Shown here piece by piece: positions 25,444 through 34,973 of a DNA stretch of 64,000 nt; position 1 is the stretch's first letter, and every line of letters starts with the position of its first letter. This stretch comes from JBBSEX01 sp038239345 (GTDB taxonomy: Bacteria; Acidobacteriota; Terriglobia; Bryobacterales; Bryobacteraceae). The stretch covers positions 62,001-126,000 of the forward strand of contig JBBSEX010000008.1 of the NCBI GenBank assembly GCA_038239345.1. The letters are read 5' to 3'. The notes under the pieces were generated by a model. It made no database searches. It worked only from the letters and a program-made list of their open reading frames with translations, and had not been told where the DNA came from. The position numbers and the translations under genes are program-made.

Positions 25444-26877
25444 TTACCTTATCGCTAACTCCAGCGAAATAAGATACTTGTACAGCGCGGAATAAGCTCC
25501 GGCAGAGGCATTCCACGAATAATCCTTGAGCATTCCTTTAACCATCATATTCCGCCACGAATCGTGGTCCTGATATTTCGCTAACGCAATGCGGATGGTG
25601 TTCAGAAGCGCTTGGCCGGAATACTCGCTGAATTTGAATCCCGTCGACGGATCAATGGTATCATCCAGCCCGCCGGTGGCGCGTACCACGGGCACTGTCC
25701 CATAGCGAAGACTATAGATCTGGTTCAGACCGCACGGTTCGTATTGGCTGGGCATCAGAAAGATGTCCGCGCCCGCTTCGATTCGATGCGCCAGCGAATT
25801 GTCATAGCCAACCCGCACGCCGAACTTGTCGGGTCTTGTGCGCTTGAAATGGAGGAACATCTCCTCAAAGCGAGCTTCGCCCGAACCGAGTATGGCGAAA
25901 CTTACATCCTCTTGCGATACAGCTTCGGCGATATCCGCGATAAGATCGAAACCCTTCTGAGTGGCAAAGCGGGAAACGATACCGATCAGCGGCCGGTCGA
26001 GGTTATCGGACGGTAGACCAATCTCTTGCAGGAGAGCCCGCTTGCAGACCAGCTTTCCGCTGAGATCACGATGGGAATATCGCGCCGGAATCAACGGATC
26101 CACCTCAGGACTCCACTCCGCGTAGTCCACCCCGTTCAAGATTCCGAAAAGGCGATCGCGACGGGAACGGAGCAGCCCATCGAGACGGAATCCATGTTCG
26201 GGCGATTGGATTTCCTGGGCATATCGCGGACTCACCGTGGTGATCGCGTCGGCGTACACGATGCCACCCTTCAGCAAATTGATATCGCCGTAAAATTCCA
26301 TGGCGGCTGGGCTGAACAATTCACGGCCCAAGCCCACCTCCTCAAGTTGCGCCGCGGTGAAGATTCCCTGGTAGCCCAGGTTGTGAATCGTGGTGATCAG
26401 CTTGGTGCCGAAGAATGTGGGGTCCCCGCGGAACACGTGCCGTAGATAAGGGCCCACCAGGCCCGCTTGCCAATCGTGGCAATGCAAAATATCCGCTCGA
26501 AACAGATGGCGCAAGACGCCCAGGGCGGCCTGACACAGCACCGAGAAGCGAATGTGGTTATCCGGGTAATCGGTCCCGTTCTCGTTATAAATGCCAGCGC
26601 GGTCGAACAGCGGCGGACAATCGATGAAGAAGAACGGCACACCCCGATGAATCACGCGATCGATGGAAACAGTCCACAGCGACCCCGCCCAAACTTGAAG
26701 GCGATCATAAACGCGCGCCGGATTTTCCAGGACGACGCCACGATACTTCGGGAGAACGACTGCTACCTCTTCGCCTCTCTCGCGCAACGCCGGAGGCAGA
26801 GCTCCAATGACATCCGCAAGGCCACCCGTTTTCACGAAGGGCGTGGCTTCCGACGCAACCATCAGGATCTTAGCCAT
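25444..26877 (-). CDS. glgA: Glycogen synthase (ADP-glucose, GT5)
   Basis: 477 residues from the ATG at 26877, the usual GlgA length; the frame is open 62 codons upstream, but that extension has no GlgA-like sequence and would run under the SDR start. It begins AKILMVASEATPFVKTGGLA, containing the KTGGL ADP-glucose-binding motif. HCHDWQAGLVGPYLRH, TIHNLGYQGIF, GILNGVDYAEWSPEVD, GIVSRFATQKGFDLI and PSQYEPCGLNQIYSLRYG cover the catalytic and sugar-nucleotide sites. It elongates alpha-1,4-glucan. It is divergent from the SDR gene; the degradative GlgP lies 5 kb away. Confidence 0.95.
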   Translation of the reverse strand: MAKILMVASEATPFVKTGGLADVIGALPPALRERGEEVAVVLPKYRGVVLENPARVYDRLQVWAGSLWTVSIDRVIHRGVPFFFIDCPPLFDRAGIYNENGTDYPDNHIRFSVLCQAALGVLRHLFRADILHCHDWQAGLVGPYLRHVFRGDPTFFGTKLITTIHNLGYQGIFTAAQLEEVGLGRELFSPAAMEFYGDINLLKGGIVYADAITTVSPRYAQEIQSPEHGFRLDGLLRSRRDRLFGILNGVDYAEWSPEVDPLIPARYSHRDLSGKLVCKRALLQEIGLPSDNLDRPLIGIVSRFATQKGFDLIADIAEAVSQEDVSFAILGSGEARFEEMFLHFKRTRPDKFGVRVGYDNSLAHRIEAGADIFLMPSQYEPCGLNQIYSLRYGTVPVVRATGGLDDTIDPSTGFKFSEYSGQALLNTIRIALAKYQDHDSWRNMMVKGMLKDYSWNASAGAYSALYKYLISLELAIR

Positions 26878-26956
26878 GCTTCTATTATGGGCGACACATT
26901 GCAGCATCCTCTTGCCTGCCGCCGCATCTACAGCCATAGCAAGAAGGAGAACTAAA

Positions 26957-27706
26957 ATGGGAAAGTTAGACGGCAAAGTAGCCGTAGTTACTGGAGCCAA
27001 CAGCGGTATCGGACTCGCAACCGCCCAGCGATTTGCCGCGGAAGGCGCACAGGTCTTCATCACCGGCCGGCGTCAGCCCGAACTCGACGCGGCGGTGGCT
27101 TTGATCGGACACGGCGTCACTGGCATACAAGGCGACGTATCGAAACTCGATGATCTCGATCGTCTCTATGCGCTCGTTAAAGAAAAAGCGGGCCGGATCG
27201 ACATTCTATTCGCGAATGCCGGCGGGGGCGCCTTCTTGCCGCTGGGCGCCATTACGGAAGAACATTACGATACAACGTTTGACACAAACGTGAAGGGTGT
27301 CGTGTTTACGGTGCAGAAAGCGCTCCCGCTATTCACCGATGGCGGGTCTATTATTTTGAATGCATCCATCGTATCGATGAAGGGTGTTCCCGCAATGAGC
27401 GTGTACAGCGCTACGAAAGCCGCCGTCCGTTCTTTCGCGCGAACCTGGACCGTAGATCTGAAAGAGAGAAAAATTCGCGTGAATGCGCTCAGTCCCGGCC
27501 CCATCGATACCCCTGGCTTTGCGGGCCTGGCGCGAAATGCGGAAGAGGTTGATCAACTCAGGGCAAGCTTCGCCGCCACTGTTCCTTTAGGCCGCATGGG
27601 CACGGCGGATGAAATCGCCAAAGCCGCGGTGTTCCTGGCGTCGGACGACAGTAGCTTCATCACTGGCATCGAACTCTTTGTGGACGGTGGTTCGGCGCAG
27701 ATCTAA
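26957..27706 (+). CDS. SDR-family NAD(P)-dependent oxidoreductase
   Basis: 249 residues from the ATG at 26957, preceded by AAGGAGA with 6-nt spacing; the frame is open further upstream but overlaps glgA. Classical SDR motifs: VAVVTGANSGIGLATAQRF (cofactor), NAGGG, the catalytic Ser (NASIVSM), YSATKAAV with Tyr and Lys, and LSPGPIDTPGF. The C-terminus FITGIELFVDGGSAQI is typical. The substrate is unknown. Its TAA overlaps the TAG of the converging prolyl oligopeptidase. Confidence 0.94.
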   Translation: MGKLDGKVAVVTGANSGIGLATAQRFAAEGAQVFITGRRQPELDAAVALIGHGVTGIQGDVSKLDDLDRLYALVKEKAGRIDILFANAGGGAFLPLGAITEEHYDTTFDTNVKGVVFTVQKALPLFTDGGSIILNASIVSMKGVPAMSVYSATKAAVRSFARTWTVDLKERKIRVNALSPGPIDTPGFAGLARNAEEVDQLRASFAATVPLGRMGTADEIAKAAVFLASDDSSFITGIELFVDGGSAQI

Positions 27707-29829
27707 GGCTTCACAGCCCGCGAATCGGACATCCCTAATTGGTCGAACAGGAACGCGTACACGTCGGCTTCCTGCTCAATGCGTTCATCCAGCGCCGTCC
27801 CGATTCCGTGTCCCGAGTTGGCGCTGGTTCTCAGCAAAACGGGCCGCCCCCCATGCGTCGCGGTTTGCATACGGGCGGTCATCTTCCGCGAGTTCATCGG
27901 GTCCACGCGGCCATCGTTGTCGCCGGTCAGGAACAGCACGGCGGGATAGGCGGTACCGTCTTTCACTTGATGATATGGCGAATAGCTGTACAGAGCCTTG
28001 AACTGGTCGGGTTCTTTCACCGTTCCAAACTCCGTCACGTTGAACGCTCCGTTGGGCGATAGTTCTACCCGCAGCATGTCGTAAATTCCCACATGCGAGA
28101 CTACCGCCCGAAACAAATCAGGCCGTTGTGTCAGTGCCGCCCCCATCAAAAGTCCGCCATTGCTGCCGCCCTCAATGGCTAATTTCTCGGGCGTAGTGTA
28201 TTTTGATTTCACTAGATATTCGGCGCTGGCGATGAAATCGTCGAATACGTTTTGCTTGTTAGTCAGCTTCCCTTTCTCGTGCCAATCCTCGCCGAACTCG
28301 CCGCCGCCGCGGAGGTTCGCGAGAACGAAGATTCCGCCATAATCCAGCCAGATTCGCAGCCGAGCGGTAAATGTGGGGGTCATGCTGATGCCATAGCCAC
28401 CATACCCGCTGAGCAAAACCGGATTGTTGCCGTCTAGCTTCGTTCCTTTCTTGCGGACGATATTTAGGGGAATCCTGGTGCCATCTTTCGAGGTTGCCAT
28501 CTCTCGCACAACTTCCGCATCGCCGAAATCGACGGTAGCCGTTTGCATCAAGGCAGTGCGCTTCACCTGGTTGGCGGCCGCATCGTAGCGCTGCCAGGAT
28601 GACGGTTGAAGGAAGCTCTCATTCTCAAATAGAATGTCATCGGCGATCAATCGGACCATTCCGCCTACCGCCGATACCGGTAGTATCGGCAAGAGGTCCT
28701 GCGGGCTGGATTTTCGCTCACCTAGCAGACCGGTTACCAGTAGCTTCGAAGGTCCGCCGGCCATGTAACTGACATAGAGGCGGGAAGCCGTGGGAAGGAA
28801 ATCAGCGATTGAGGAGCGGCCGGCTGTGACGACTGTTTTCGCCTTGGAGAGTGAAAATTCAGGCGCGGCCAGGCGCAATATCTTGCCCATCGGCGCACCG
28901 GACCGCGAGAGCGCATACAGCGAATCGTCGGCGGCGAATTCGGTAACCGAAACCTGATCGGCAAGCCGCGTGATCTGTTGCCAACGTCCCGCCGGACCCA
29001 GAATGTAGTGCAGGAATTCGCCGCCATCCCCATTGGCTACCTGGGCCAAAATATATTTCCCATCGGCCGACGATTGCAGTTTTATCTCGGCGATGCGCGG
29101 GAAGTTTTTTCCCAACTCCGCCGTATCCGCCGAAACAGGTGTGCCGAGGCGATGGAAATAGACCTCCTGATAGAAGTCCATATCTGCTTGGGGACGCTCG
29201 CCGGAGTGGGGATAGCGGGTGTAATAAAACCCGCTGCCATCGGCATTCCAAGCGACGCTACCGCCGGCGGTGGCGTTGTTCACGTGCGGAATCGCATCTG
29301 ATAATTGTTTGCCCGTCGCGGTCTCGAACACACTGAGCGAACCCGCTTCACTCCCGCCCTGCGATAAGGAAACGGCAACCAGCTTAGCGTCGAGCGACGG
29401 TACGAAAAAATCGATGGCAGTGCCACCCGTGGGATCTAAAATTCCAGGATCGACAATCGTTCGCGCCGAATCTGGTTCATCGGCGGACTTAAGGGAAATC
29501 AGAAAAGGGTGCTGCTTAGACGGCTGGGTCTTCATCGCGAAGAGGACACCCGATACGCTCCTGAGGTCGTTATAACGCACCGCCGATCCGCCGTAGATTT
29601 GTTTGAGCGTCGTGATCAACGCCGCTCGCGATGGCAGACGATCCAATTGCTCGCGAGCCGCGGCATTTTGTTCCTTGCTCCACTTGCGAACTTCTGGATC
29701 CTTGGCATTCTCCAGCCAGCGATAATCGTCCACTACCTTCACGCCGACGCCGGGATAATCGTCCGTAACAGGCTTCTTCGGTGTGTCCACAACGGGAGAG
29801 AAAAGTAAAAAGAGCAGCGGTAGGTGCAT
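27703..29829 (-). CDS. Prolyl oligopeptidase (S9A), exported
   Basis: A 708-residue enzyme cleaving after proline in short peptides. A signal peptide (LPLLFLLFSPVV) precedes DDYRWLENAKDPEVRKW, the S9A N-terminal signature. A seven-bladed propeller follows (~70-420). The catalytic domain contains the Ser in AIEGGSNGGLLMG, Asp in LTGDNDGRVDP and His in SANSGHGIG, plus LLSGYGGYGISM and NLRGGGEFGEDWH. All triad members are present. It shares a 4-bp convergent overlap with the SDR gene. Confidence 0.95.
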   Translation of the reverse strand: MHLPLLFLLFSPVVDTPKKPVTDDYPGVGVKVVDDYRWLENAKDPEVRKWSKEQNAAAREQLDRLPSRAALITTLKQIYGGSAVRYNDLRSVSGVLFAMKTQPSKQHPFLISLKSADEPDSARTIVDPGILDPTGGTAIDFFVPSLDAKLVAVSLSQGGSEAGSLSVFETATGKQLSDAIPHVNNATAGGSVAWNADGSGFYYTRYPHSGERPQADMDFYQEVYFHRLGTPVSADTAELGKNFPRIAEIKLQSSADGKYILAQVANGDGGEFLHYILGPAGRWQQITRLADQVSVTEFAADDSLYALSRSGAPMGKILRLAAPEFSLSKAKTVVTAGRSSIADFLPTASRLYVSYMAGGPSKLLVTGLLGERKSSPQDLLPILPVSAVGGMVRLIADDILFENESFLQPSSWQRYDAAANQVKRTALMQTATVDFGDAEVVREMATSKDGTRIPLNIVRKKGTKLDGNNPVLLSGYGGYGISMTPTFTARLRIWLDYGGIFVLANLRGGGEFGEDWHEKGKLTNKQNVFDDFIASAEYLVKSKYTTPEKLAIEGGSNGGLLMGAALTQRPDLFRAVVSHVGIYDMLRVELSPNGAFNVTEFGTVKEPDQFKALYSYSPYHQVKDGTAYPAVLFLTGDNDGRVDPMNSRKMTARMQTATHGGRPVLLRTSANSGHGIGTALDERIEQEADVYAFLFDQLGMSDSRAVKP

Positions 29830-29851
29830 TTAGAAATCGCGAGATGCCCGG

Positions 29852-30790
29852 CTAGCGTGCGATCCAAAAACTCTCGGCGAACGGCCACTGTTCGTCCATC
29901 CACTGGCGCTCGCACGTGAAGCCGGAGGACTCGGCCATCTTCACGATCTGATCCGGCCGGAATTTGTAAGAAGATTCCGTCCAGATGGTTTCTCCGGCAT
30001 GAAAGTCGCAATGGAAGTTTGCCGCTTTTATGAACACCCGCTGCTCGCATCGCGATCGGAGATGCATCTCGATTCGCTGTTCCCGGTCGTCGTATCGCGC
30101 CACATGTTCGAAATTGCGGAGCACGAAATCAGCGCCCAGCTCGCGATTGGCTCGCCCCAGCAGGTTAAGGTTGAAAGCCGCCGTTACGCCCGCGGGATCG
30201 TCATAGGCCACCAGCATCTGATCGAGGGGCTTCACAAGATCGAAGCCAATCAGAAAACCGTCGCCCGGTTGCAGGCGCGAGCGGATCTGTTTCAGAAAGT
30301 CTTCGCGGCAACGGCTTTCAAAATTTCCCACCGTACTGCCGAGAAATAAAAGCAGGAGCGGTTCCGCCTGATTCCGTTGCGCAACAACCTCGCGCATTCC
30401 TTCCAAATATGTCCCGACGACGGCGTCGATTTGGGCAAAGCCTTCTAACTCGCGCCGGCAGCGATCCAGTGCGCTGGCGGAAACGTCGATTGGCAAATAG
30501 CGCGCCGGCCGGAGAGCTTCCAAAATCCAGCGAGTCTTCGTTCCGCAGCCCGCGCCAAGTTCAGCAACGGTGGAGTACGGCGGCAATTCCCCGGCATAGC
30601 GCTGCAGCAAGCGGCTGTCGGCCCGCGTCAGTCCATACTCTGGAAGAACTGTGATCGCCTCGAATAAAGCGCTACCTAATTCGTCGTAAAGATAACGCGA
30701 GGATATTTCCTTCTGCCGCCGTGATAACCCGATCTGTACATCCGCGATGAATTCAGCGGCTGCGGACTGCGTCAACTCCAGAATGCTCAC
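29852..30790 (-). CDS. egtD: L-histidine N-alpha-methyltransferase
   Basis: 312 residues. It trimethylates histidine to hercynine with SAM, the first step of ergothioneine synthesis. The GTG start at 30790 overlaps the egtB stop as GTGA; a longer frame to 30877 would run inside egtB. Visible family features: RYLYDELGSALFEAITVLPE (with Tyr that contacts substrate), the SAM loop VAELGAGCGTKTRWIL, LLLFLGSTVGNF and DGFLIGFDLVK, and C-terminal FHAGETIWTESSYKF. It is the second gene of an egtB-egtD operon. Confidence 0.95.
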   Translation of the reverse strand: MSILELTQSAAAEFIADVQIGLSRRQKEISSRYLYDELGSALFEAITVLPEYGLTRADSRLLQRYAGELPPYSTVAELGAGCGTKTRWILEALRPARYLPIDVSASALDRCRRELEGFAQIDAVVGTYLEGMREVVAQRNQAEPLLLLFLGSTVGNFESRCREDFLKQIRSRLQPGDGFLIGFDLVKPLDQMLVAYDDPAGVTAAFNLNLLGRANRELGADFVLRNFEHVARYDDREQRIEMHLRSRCEQRVFIKAANFHCDFHAGETIWTESSYKFRPDQIVKMAESSGFTCERQWMDEQWPFAESFWIAR

Positions 30791-32067
30791 TCGGGGTGCC
30801 CCACAAGGCGAAATGTGCCGTATACATAGGGATAATCTCCGCGGAACCAATTCCGAAAGCTGGGACGCAGCATACAAGCGGCGGTCCGCGGTGAGCCCCC
30901 TTTCATGACAAAATGCTCGCCATCGAAGAAATTCGCTGAATATCCGGGATAAAAGGCGAACGGTTCAAATCCCTCAAACGGACCGAAGACTGTCGACGTC
31001 CACTCCCATCCGTTGCCGGTCAACTGCGAAACCCCGTAGGGGCTATCGCTACCCGGCGTCGCTGCCACCGACACCGGATCCCAATGCCGGAAATCGAAGT
31101 TGCCTTCCACCGCCGAAGGAGGCGCTTCGCCCCACGGGTAACTCGCATCGCCGGCCGCTCGATGCCACTGTTCTTCAGTCGGCAGCATCATTCCCCGCCA
31201 ACGGGCGTATGAGGTTGCCTGGGCATGAGTGGCATAAACGGGAGCGTCCATCGGGAGCGGCATTTCCGAGAACATGCCGCGATAAAACCACTCCCCAGAG
31301 CGATCCGCCCAATAATGAGGCGTAGGTCCGCCGGCACAAACAAACTCCAGATACTCGCCGTTGCTGATCTTATATTTGCCGATCTGAAATTCCTGTACAT
31401 TCGCCACTGTTTGCGGGAATTCGTTGTCCCAACCGAAGCCATCTTCCGATTGCCTGCCCATCTTCGCTAGCCCGTCAGAAACTCGGCGAAAAGATTGAGC
31501 CGCGGGACGATTCAGAAGCAGCTCTTCGCAATTCCTCGGAAGTTTATCTTCGTACGGAAGATTGTGAAGCAGATACGCAAGAGTCTCGGCGTGCATCAGC
31601 CGATGCTCCAGCGCGGTCTCTAAAACCTGATCCGGCGCATCGGCGAGCGAAGCGTCAACCCGATCGCGCACTTTGCGATTATACTTCCCGATCTCTCCAA
31701 CGGTTGGCCAATCGGAAGGCGAATCCGTCGGTAACTCACCCGGCGGGGGATCGATTCCAAACTCGAATAATTTATCCAAGGAAGGTTCAAAAGATCGCAT
31801 ATCCAGCGCTTTTCGCCCAATCAGGTTCCAATCAAATGCTTCCAGATGGCCAAGGTAAAAAATCAGCCGGTGGCGCTCGGGAATGGGACGGCGATAAATT
31901 GCTTCGGACCGCAAAAGTCCGAACAATTCATCCGTTCGGAACCGCGCGTCCGCAAATCGGCGCAAATACGCTTCCCGGGAGGCTGATTTCTTTTCCGTAC
32001 GCAACGCTGCCTCGGCTTCCTTAAAACAGATCATACGCCTCCAAACGTCAGATTGCATCGCATTCAT
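30787..32067 (-). CDS. egtB: Ergothioneine sulfoxide synthase
   Basis: About 426 residues from the ATG at 32067; the frame opens at a TTG at 32124 and a later ATG at 32034 is possible. The N-terminal DinB_2 domain carries the iron-binding histidines in LGHLEAFDW and the H-x3-H-x-E motif EHRLMHAET. The C-terminal formylglycine-generating-enzyme-like domain has GGPTPHYWADRSGEWF, GMMLPTEEQWHRAAGD, NGWEWTSTVFGPFEGF and MKGGSPRTAA. It couples hercynine to a cysteine-type thiol using oxygen. The absence of egtA/egtC beside it suggests direct cysteine use, as shown for the acidobacterial Chloracidobacterium enzyme (inference). Confidence 0.95.
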   Translation of the reverse strand: MNAMQSDVWRRMICFKEAEAALRTEKKSASREAYLRRFADARFRTDELFGLLRSEAIYRRPIPERHRLIFYLGHLEAFDWNLIGRKALDMRSFEPSLDKLFEFGIDPPPGELPTDSPSDWPTVGEIGKYNRKVRDRVDASLADAPDQVLETALEHRLMHAETLAYLLHNLPYEDKLPRNCEELLLNRPAAQSFRRVSDGLAKMGRQSEDGFGWDNEFPQTVANVQEFQIGKYKISNGEYLEFVCAGGPTPHYWADRSGEWFYRGMFSEMPLPMDAPVYATHAQATSYARWRGMMLPTEEQWHRAAGDASYPWGEAPPSAVEGNFDFRHWDPVSVAATPGSDSPYGVSQLTGNGWEWTSTVFGPFEGFEPFAFYPGYSANFFDGEHFVMKGGSPRTAACMLRPSFRNWFRGDYPYVYGTFRLVGHPE

Positions 32068-32185
32068 GTTGGTTACACAGAAAGATGCCTCTCGTGAAAG
32101 GATGGTGCCTTTTTCTGCTCCCAAGGCCTAACGAATCGCTTTGCTATCCTATAACTCCCAGGCGCATTCCGTCTCAATTTATTCC

Positions 32186-34738
32186 ATGGCCTTTCAGATT
32201 CAGCCGTTAAAAGAATTTCTCGTCAGCCCGGCGCTTCCTCCGGCCCTTTCACGTCTCACCGAGTTAGCTCACAATTTAGTGTGGAGTTGGGATCACACGA
32301 TTCGTGCCGTGTTTCGCCGTCTTGATCCGAATCTATGGAAGGCCTCGAACCACAATCCCGTTTTAATGCTGGGCCGTCTGCCCCAGGCGGCATTGGAGCG
32401 AGCCACCGCCGATCCTCGCTACATCGCGCTCTATCGCCGAGCTTGTGAAAGCTACGACGCCTACCTGGGCCGTCCGGAAAGCGCGGAAAATCGCCCCTTG
32501 ATCGCTTACTTCTCGATGGAATACGGTCTACTGGATTGCATGCAGATTTACTCCGGGGGCTTGGGTGTTCTCTCGGGCGACCATTTGAAATCGTGCAGCG
32601 ACTCGGGAATTCCCCTGATCGGAATCGGCTTGCTGTACCAAAAGGGCTATCTGCAACAGTCTTTAAATCCCGATGGCTGGCAGCAGGAACGGAATCCGAT
32701 AAACGACTTTTACACATTACCGGTCTCACCAGTATTAGACGCAAACGGGGATGAGGTTGTGGTGAACGTGAACCTGCCCACGGGTAAAGTTTTTGTTAAG
32801 TTGTGGCAGATTCTGGTGGGCCGGGTTCGTCTGCTCTTGCTCGATACCAACATCACGCAGAATGAGCGCCCCGAACACCGCGAAATCACCGATCAGCTTT
32901 ACGGTGGCGATACCCATGTTCGGATGCGCCAGGAAATTGTCCTTGGCATCGGTGGATTGCGGGCCTTGCATGCTCTTGGCCTGGAACCCACCGTGTATCA
33001 CATGAATGAGGGCCATTCGGCCTTTCTGGCATTGGAGCGCATTCGAGTTCTGATGCACCTACAGAGCTTGAGCTTCGAGGAAGCCTTCAACGCATCGCGC
33101 ACCAATAATGTCTTCACTACCCACACGTCCGTACCGGCGGGCATGGACTTGTTCGACGTCGGGCTGATGCATGATTACTTCGCTGAGTATTGCCGCGATT
33201 CCGGAATTTCCTTTGAGCAGCTCGTCTCGCTGGGGCGCAAGAATCCGTTTGATCAGCAAGAACGCTTCGCTATGGCGATTACGGCCATTCGGGCCTCCTC
33301 ATTCCGCAATGCGGTGAGTGTGCTGCATCGCGAAGTATCGCAGGAGATGTTCCAGGATCTGTGGCCCCGCCTGCCGGTGTGGGAAATCCCCATCACTTCC
33401 GTCACCAATGGCGTACACCTTTCCACCTGGGTAAGTGGCGACCTGGCAACTCTCTACGACCACTATTTGCAGCCCGATTGGCGCGACATGCATCACGATC
33501 CGAAGGTCTGGGAAAACATTCGCGAAATTCCCGGCCAGGAGCTATGGGAAGCGCATCGCCGCCGAAAGCGCCGTCTCATTGCATTCGTCCGGGAACGATC
33601 GGTATCCGCCGCGATGAAGCGCAAGGCGCCTTCTTCGGAGATTCGCCGGCTACACGAAATCCTGGATCCCGACGCCTTCACCATCGGGTTCGCCAGAAGA
33701 TTCGCCACCTATAAACGCGCCACTCTCCTGTTCCGCGACATGAGCCGCCTGAAGCGGATTTTTACTAATTCGAAACGCCCCGTCCAAATCGTCATCGCCG
33801 GCAAAGCGCATCCGAAGGATCATCCTGGCAAGACCCTAATCCGGGAAATCGTGCAATTGTCGCGCGATCCGGAACTCTCGAAACACGTCGTCTTTGTGGA
33901 AGACTATGGAATTCAAGTTGCCCGCGAAATGGTGCAAGGCGTCGATCTTTGGCTCAACAACCCACGCCGCGGTGAAGAGGCCTGCGGTACCAGTGGAATG
34001 AAAGCCGGCATCAACGGAGTGCTCAACTTCAGTATTCTCGATGGCTGGTTTGACGAAGCCTATGAGCAATCCGGGGGCTGGGCTATTGGCGATCGCGAAC
34101 CGTATTCCGAAGATCAGGACGAGATTCACGCCCGGGCTATCTATTCTCTTCTGGAAAACGAAATCGTGCCCATGTATTACGAAAGCCGCGAAGAAGGAAT
34201 TCCAGAAGATTGGGTGCGGCGGATGAAACAATCTCTGCAATATGTCAGCCCGCATTTCAACGCGCAACGTCAGGTGAGCGACTACATGCTGCAACTGTAT
34301 GAGCCAGCCCATCGCGCCTTTCAAGAAGTAAAAGAAAACAATTTTGCCATGGCGCGTCAAAAGGTCAAGTGGAATCAAGCCATCCAGGCGGCTTGGGGCC
34401 GTGTCGCTTTTCTTTTCGTCGGACCCGGTCCGGAACGTTCTGTGGTTAGCGGTTCAGCCGTGCCGCTTCGAGTTGCCGTGGAACTTGCCGGTCTTCGCCC
34501 CGAGGATGTTCGCGTGGAGGCGGTGGTAGGCCGGATCGGCGCGAACGGCCACTTGGAAGAGACGCAGGTGATGACTTTGCCTTCGATTGAGCAACAAGGA
34601 TCGGCCTATGTTTTCAGTAAAGAATTCGTTCCGCACCAAACGGGCAAGTTGGGATACTCAGTCCGCATCAGTCCCAATCATTATGACGACCCGTTGACAC
34701 GGCCCTGTAACGCTTTATTAAAGTGGGGCTCGGAGTAA
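32186..34738 (+). CDS. glgP: Alpha-glucan phosphorylase (GT35, TIGR02094 type)
   Basis: 850 residues from the ATG at 32186 (a TTG at 32141 adds 15 residues). The enzyme releases glucose-1-phosphate from glycogen or maltodextrin. N-terminal DUF3417-like part (LTELAHNLVWSWDHTIRAVF) marks the TIGR02094 subgroup. IAYFSMEYGLLDCMQIYSGG, YHMNEGHSAFLALERI, TTHTSVPAGMDLFDV and FARRFATYKRATLLF follow. The PLP lysine is in CGTSGMKAGINGVLN. It is divergent from egtB; together with glgA it covers both directions of glycogen turnover. Confidence 0.94.
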   Translation: MAFQIQPLKEFLVSPALPPALSRLTELAHNLVWSWDHTIRAVFRRLDPNLWKASNHNPVLMLGRLPQAALERATADPRYIALYRRACESYDAYLGRPESAENRPLIAYFSMEYGLLDCMQIYSGGLGVLSGDHLKSCSDSGIPLIGIGLLYQKGYLQQSLNPDGWQQERNPINDFYTLPVSPVLDANGDEVVVNVNLPTGKVFVKLWQILVGRVRLLLLDTNITQNERPEHREITDQLYGGDTHVRMRQEIVLGIGGLRALHALGLEPTVYHMNEGHSAFLALERIRVLMHLQSLSFEEAFNASRTNNVFTTHTSVPAGMDLFDVGLMHDYFAEYCRDSGISFEQLVSLGRKNPFDQQERFAMAITAIRASSFRNAVSVLHREVSQEMFQDLWPRLPVWEIPITSVTNGVHLSTWVSGDLATLYDHYLQPDWRDMHHDPKVWENIREIPGQELWEAHRRRKRRLIAFVRERSVSAAMKRKAPSSEIRRLHEILDPDAFTIGFARRFATYKRATLLFRDMSRLKRIFTNSKRPVQIVIAGKAHPKDHPGKTLIREIVQLSRDPELSKHVVFVEDYGIQVAREMVQGVDLWLNNPRRGEEACGTSGMKAGINGVLNFSILDGWFDEAYEQSGGWAIGDREPYSEDQDEIHARAIYSLLENEIVPMYYESREEGIPEDWVRRMKQSLQYVSPHFNAQRQVSDYMLQLYEPAHRAFQEVKENNFAMARQKVKWNQAIQAAWGRVAFLFVGPGPERSVVSGSAVPLRVAVELAGLRPEDVRVEAVVGRIGANGHLEETQVMTLPSIEQQGSAYVFSKEFVPHQTGKLGYSVRISPNHYDDPLTRPCNALLKWGSE

Positions 34739-34973
34739 TTTGCCAAGTATCATTGATAAAAGATTTGACTGGATTCCGTCCAGCGATCCATGGTACACAT
34801 TGTGTAGGCGTAAGCAGGAAACCCCATCGGTAGCGGGCGCTTTGCCGTTCCGGACCCTGCCGTCTCCCACATAAGAATATTTACCCTCGTTGCCAGGAAA
34901 ATTCTCACTTTGTTCCAATCTGTATTTGCTCCAATAACGCCAATGAACCGGTCCAAGGAGTGGCACTATCGCC
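34739..34973. other. 235-bp intergenic stretch without a supported gene
   Basis: Two overlapping minus-strand frames occur: 34718-34975 (85 codons) and 34750-34956 (68 codons, starting MDRFIGVIGANTDW). Base composition at third positions is not clearly coding in either frame, and neither resembles a family I know. Promoters for the 34974 gene should lie here. No terminator for glgP is obvious. Confidence 0.4.

Noticed and set aside
26878..27063. N-terminal extension of GlgA
   Set aside because: The open frame continues, but family proteins start at the MAKILMVASEATP position (26877) and the extension overlaps the SDR ribosome-binding site and start.
30791..30877. N-terminal extension of EgtD
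   Set aside because: It lies wholly inside egtB; the GTG at 30790 overlapping the egtB stop gives the expected EgtD length.
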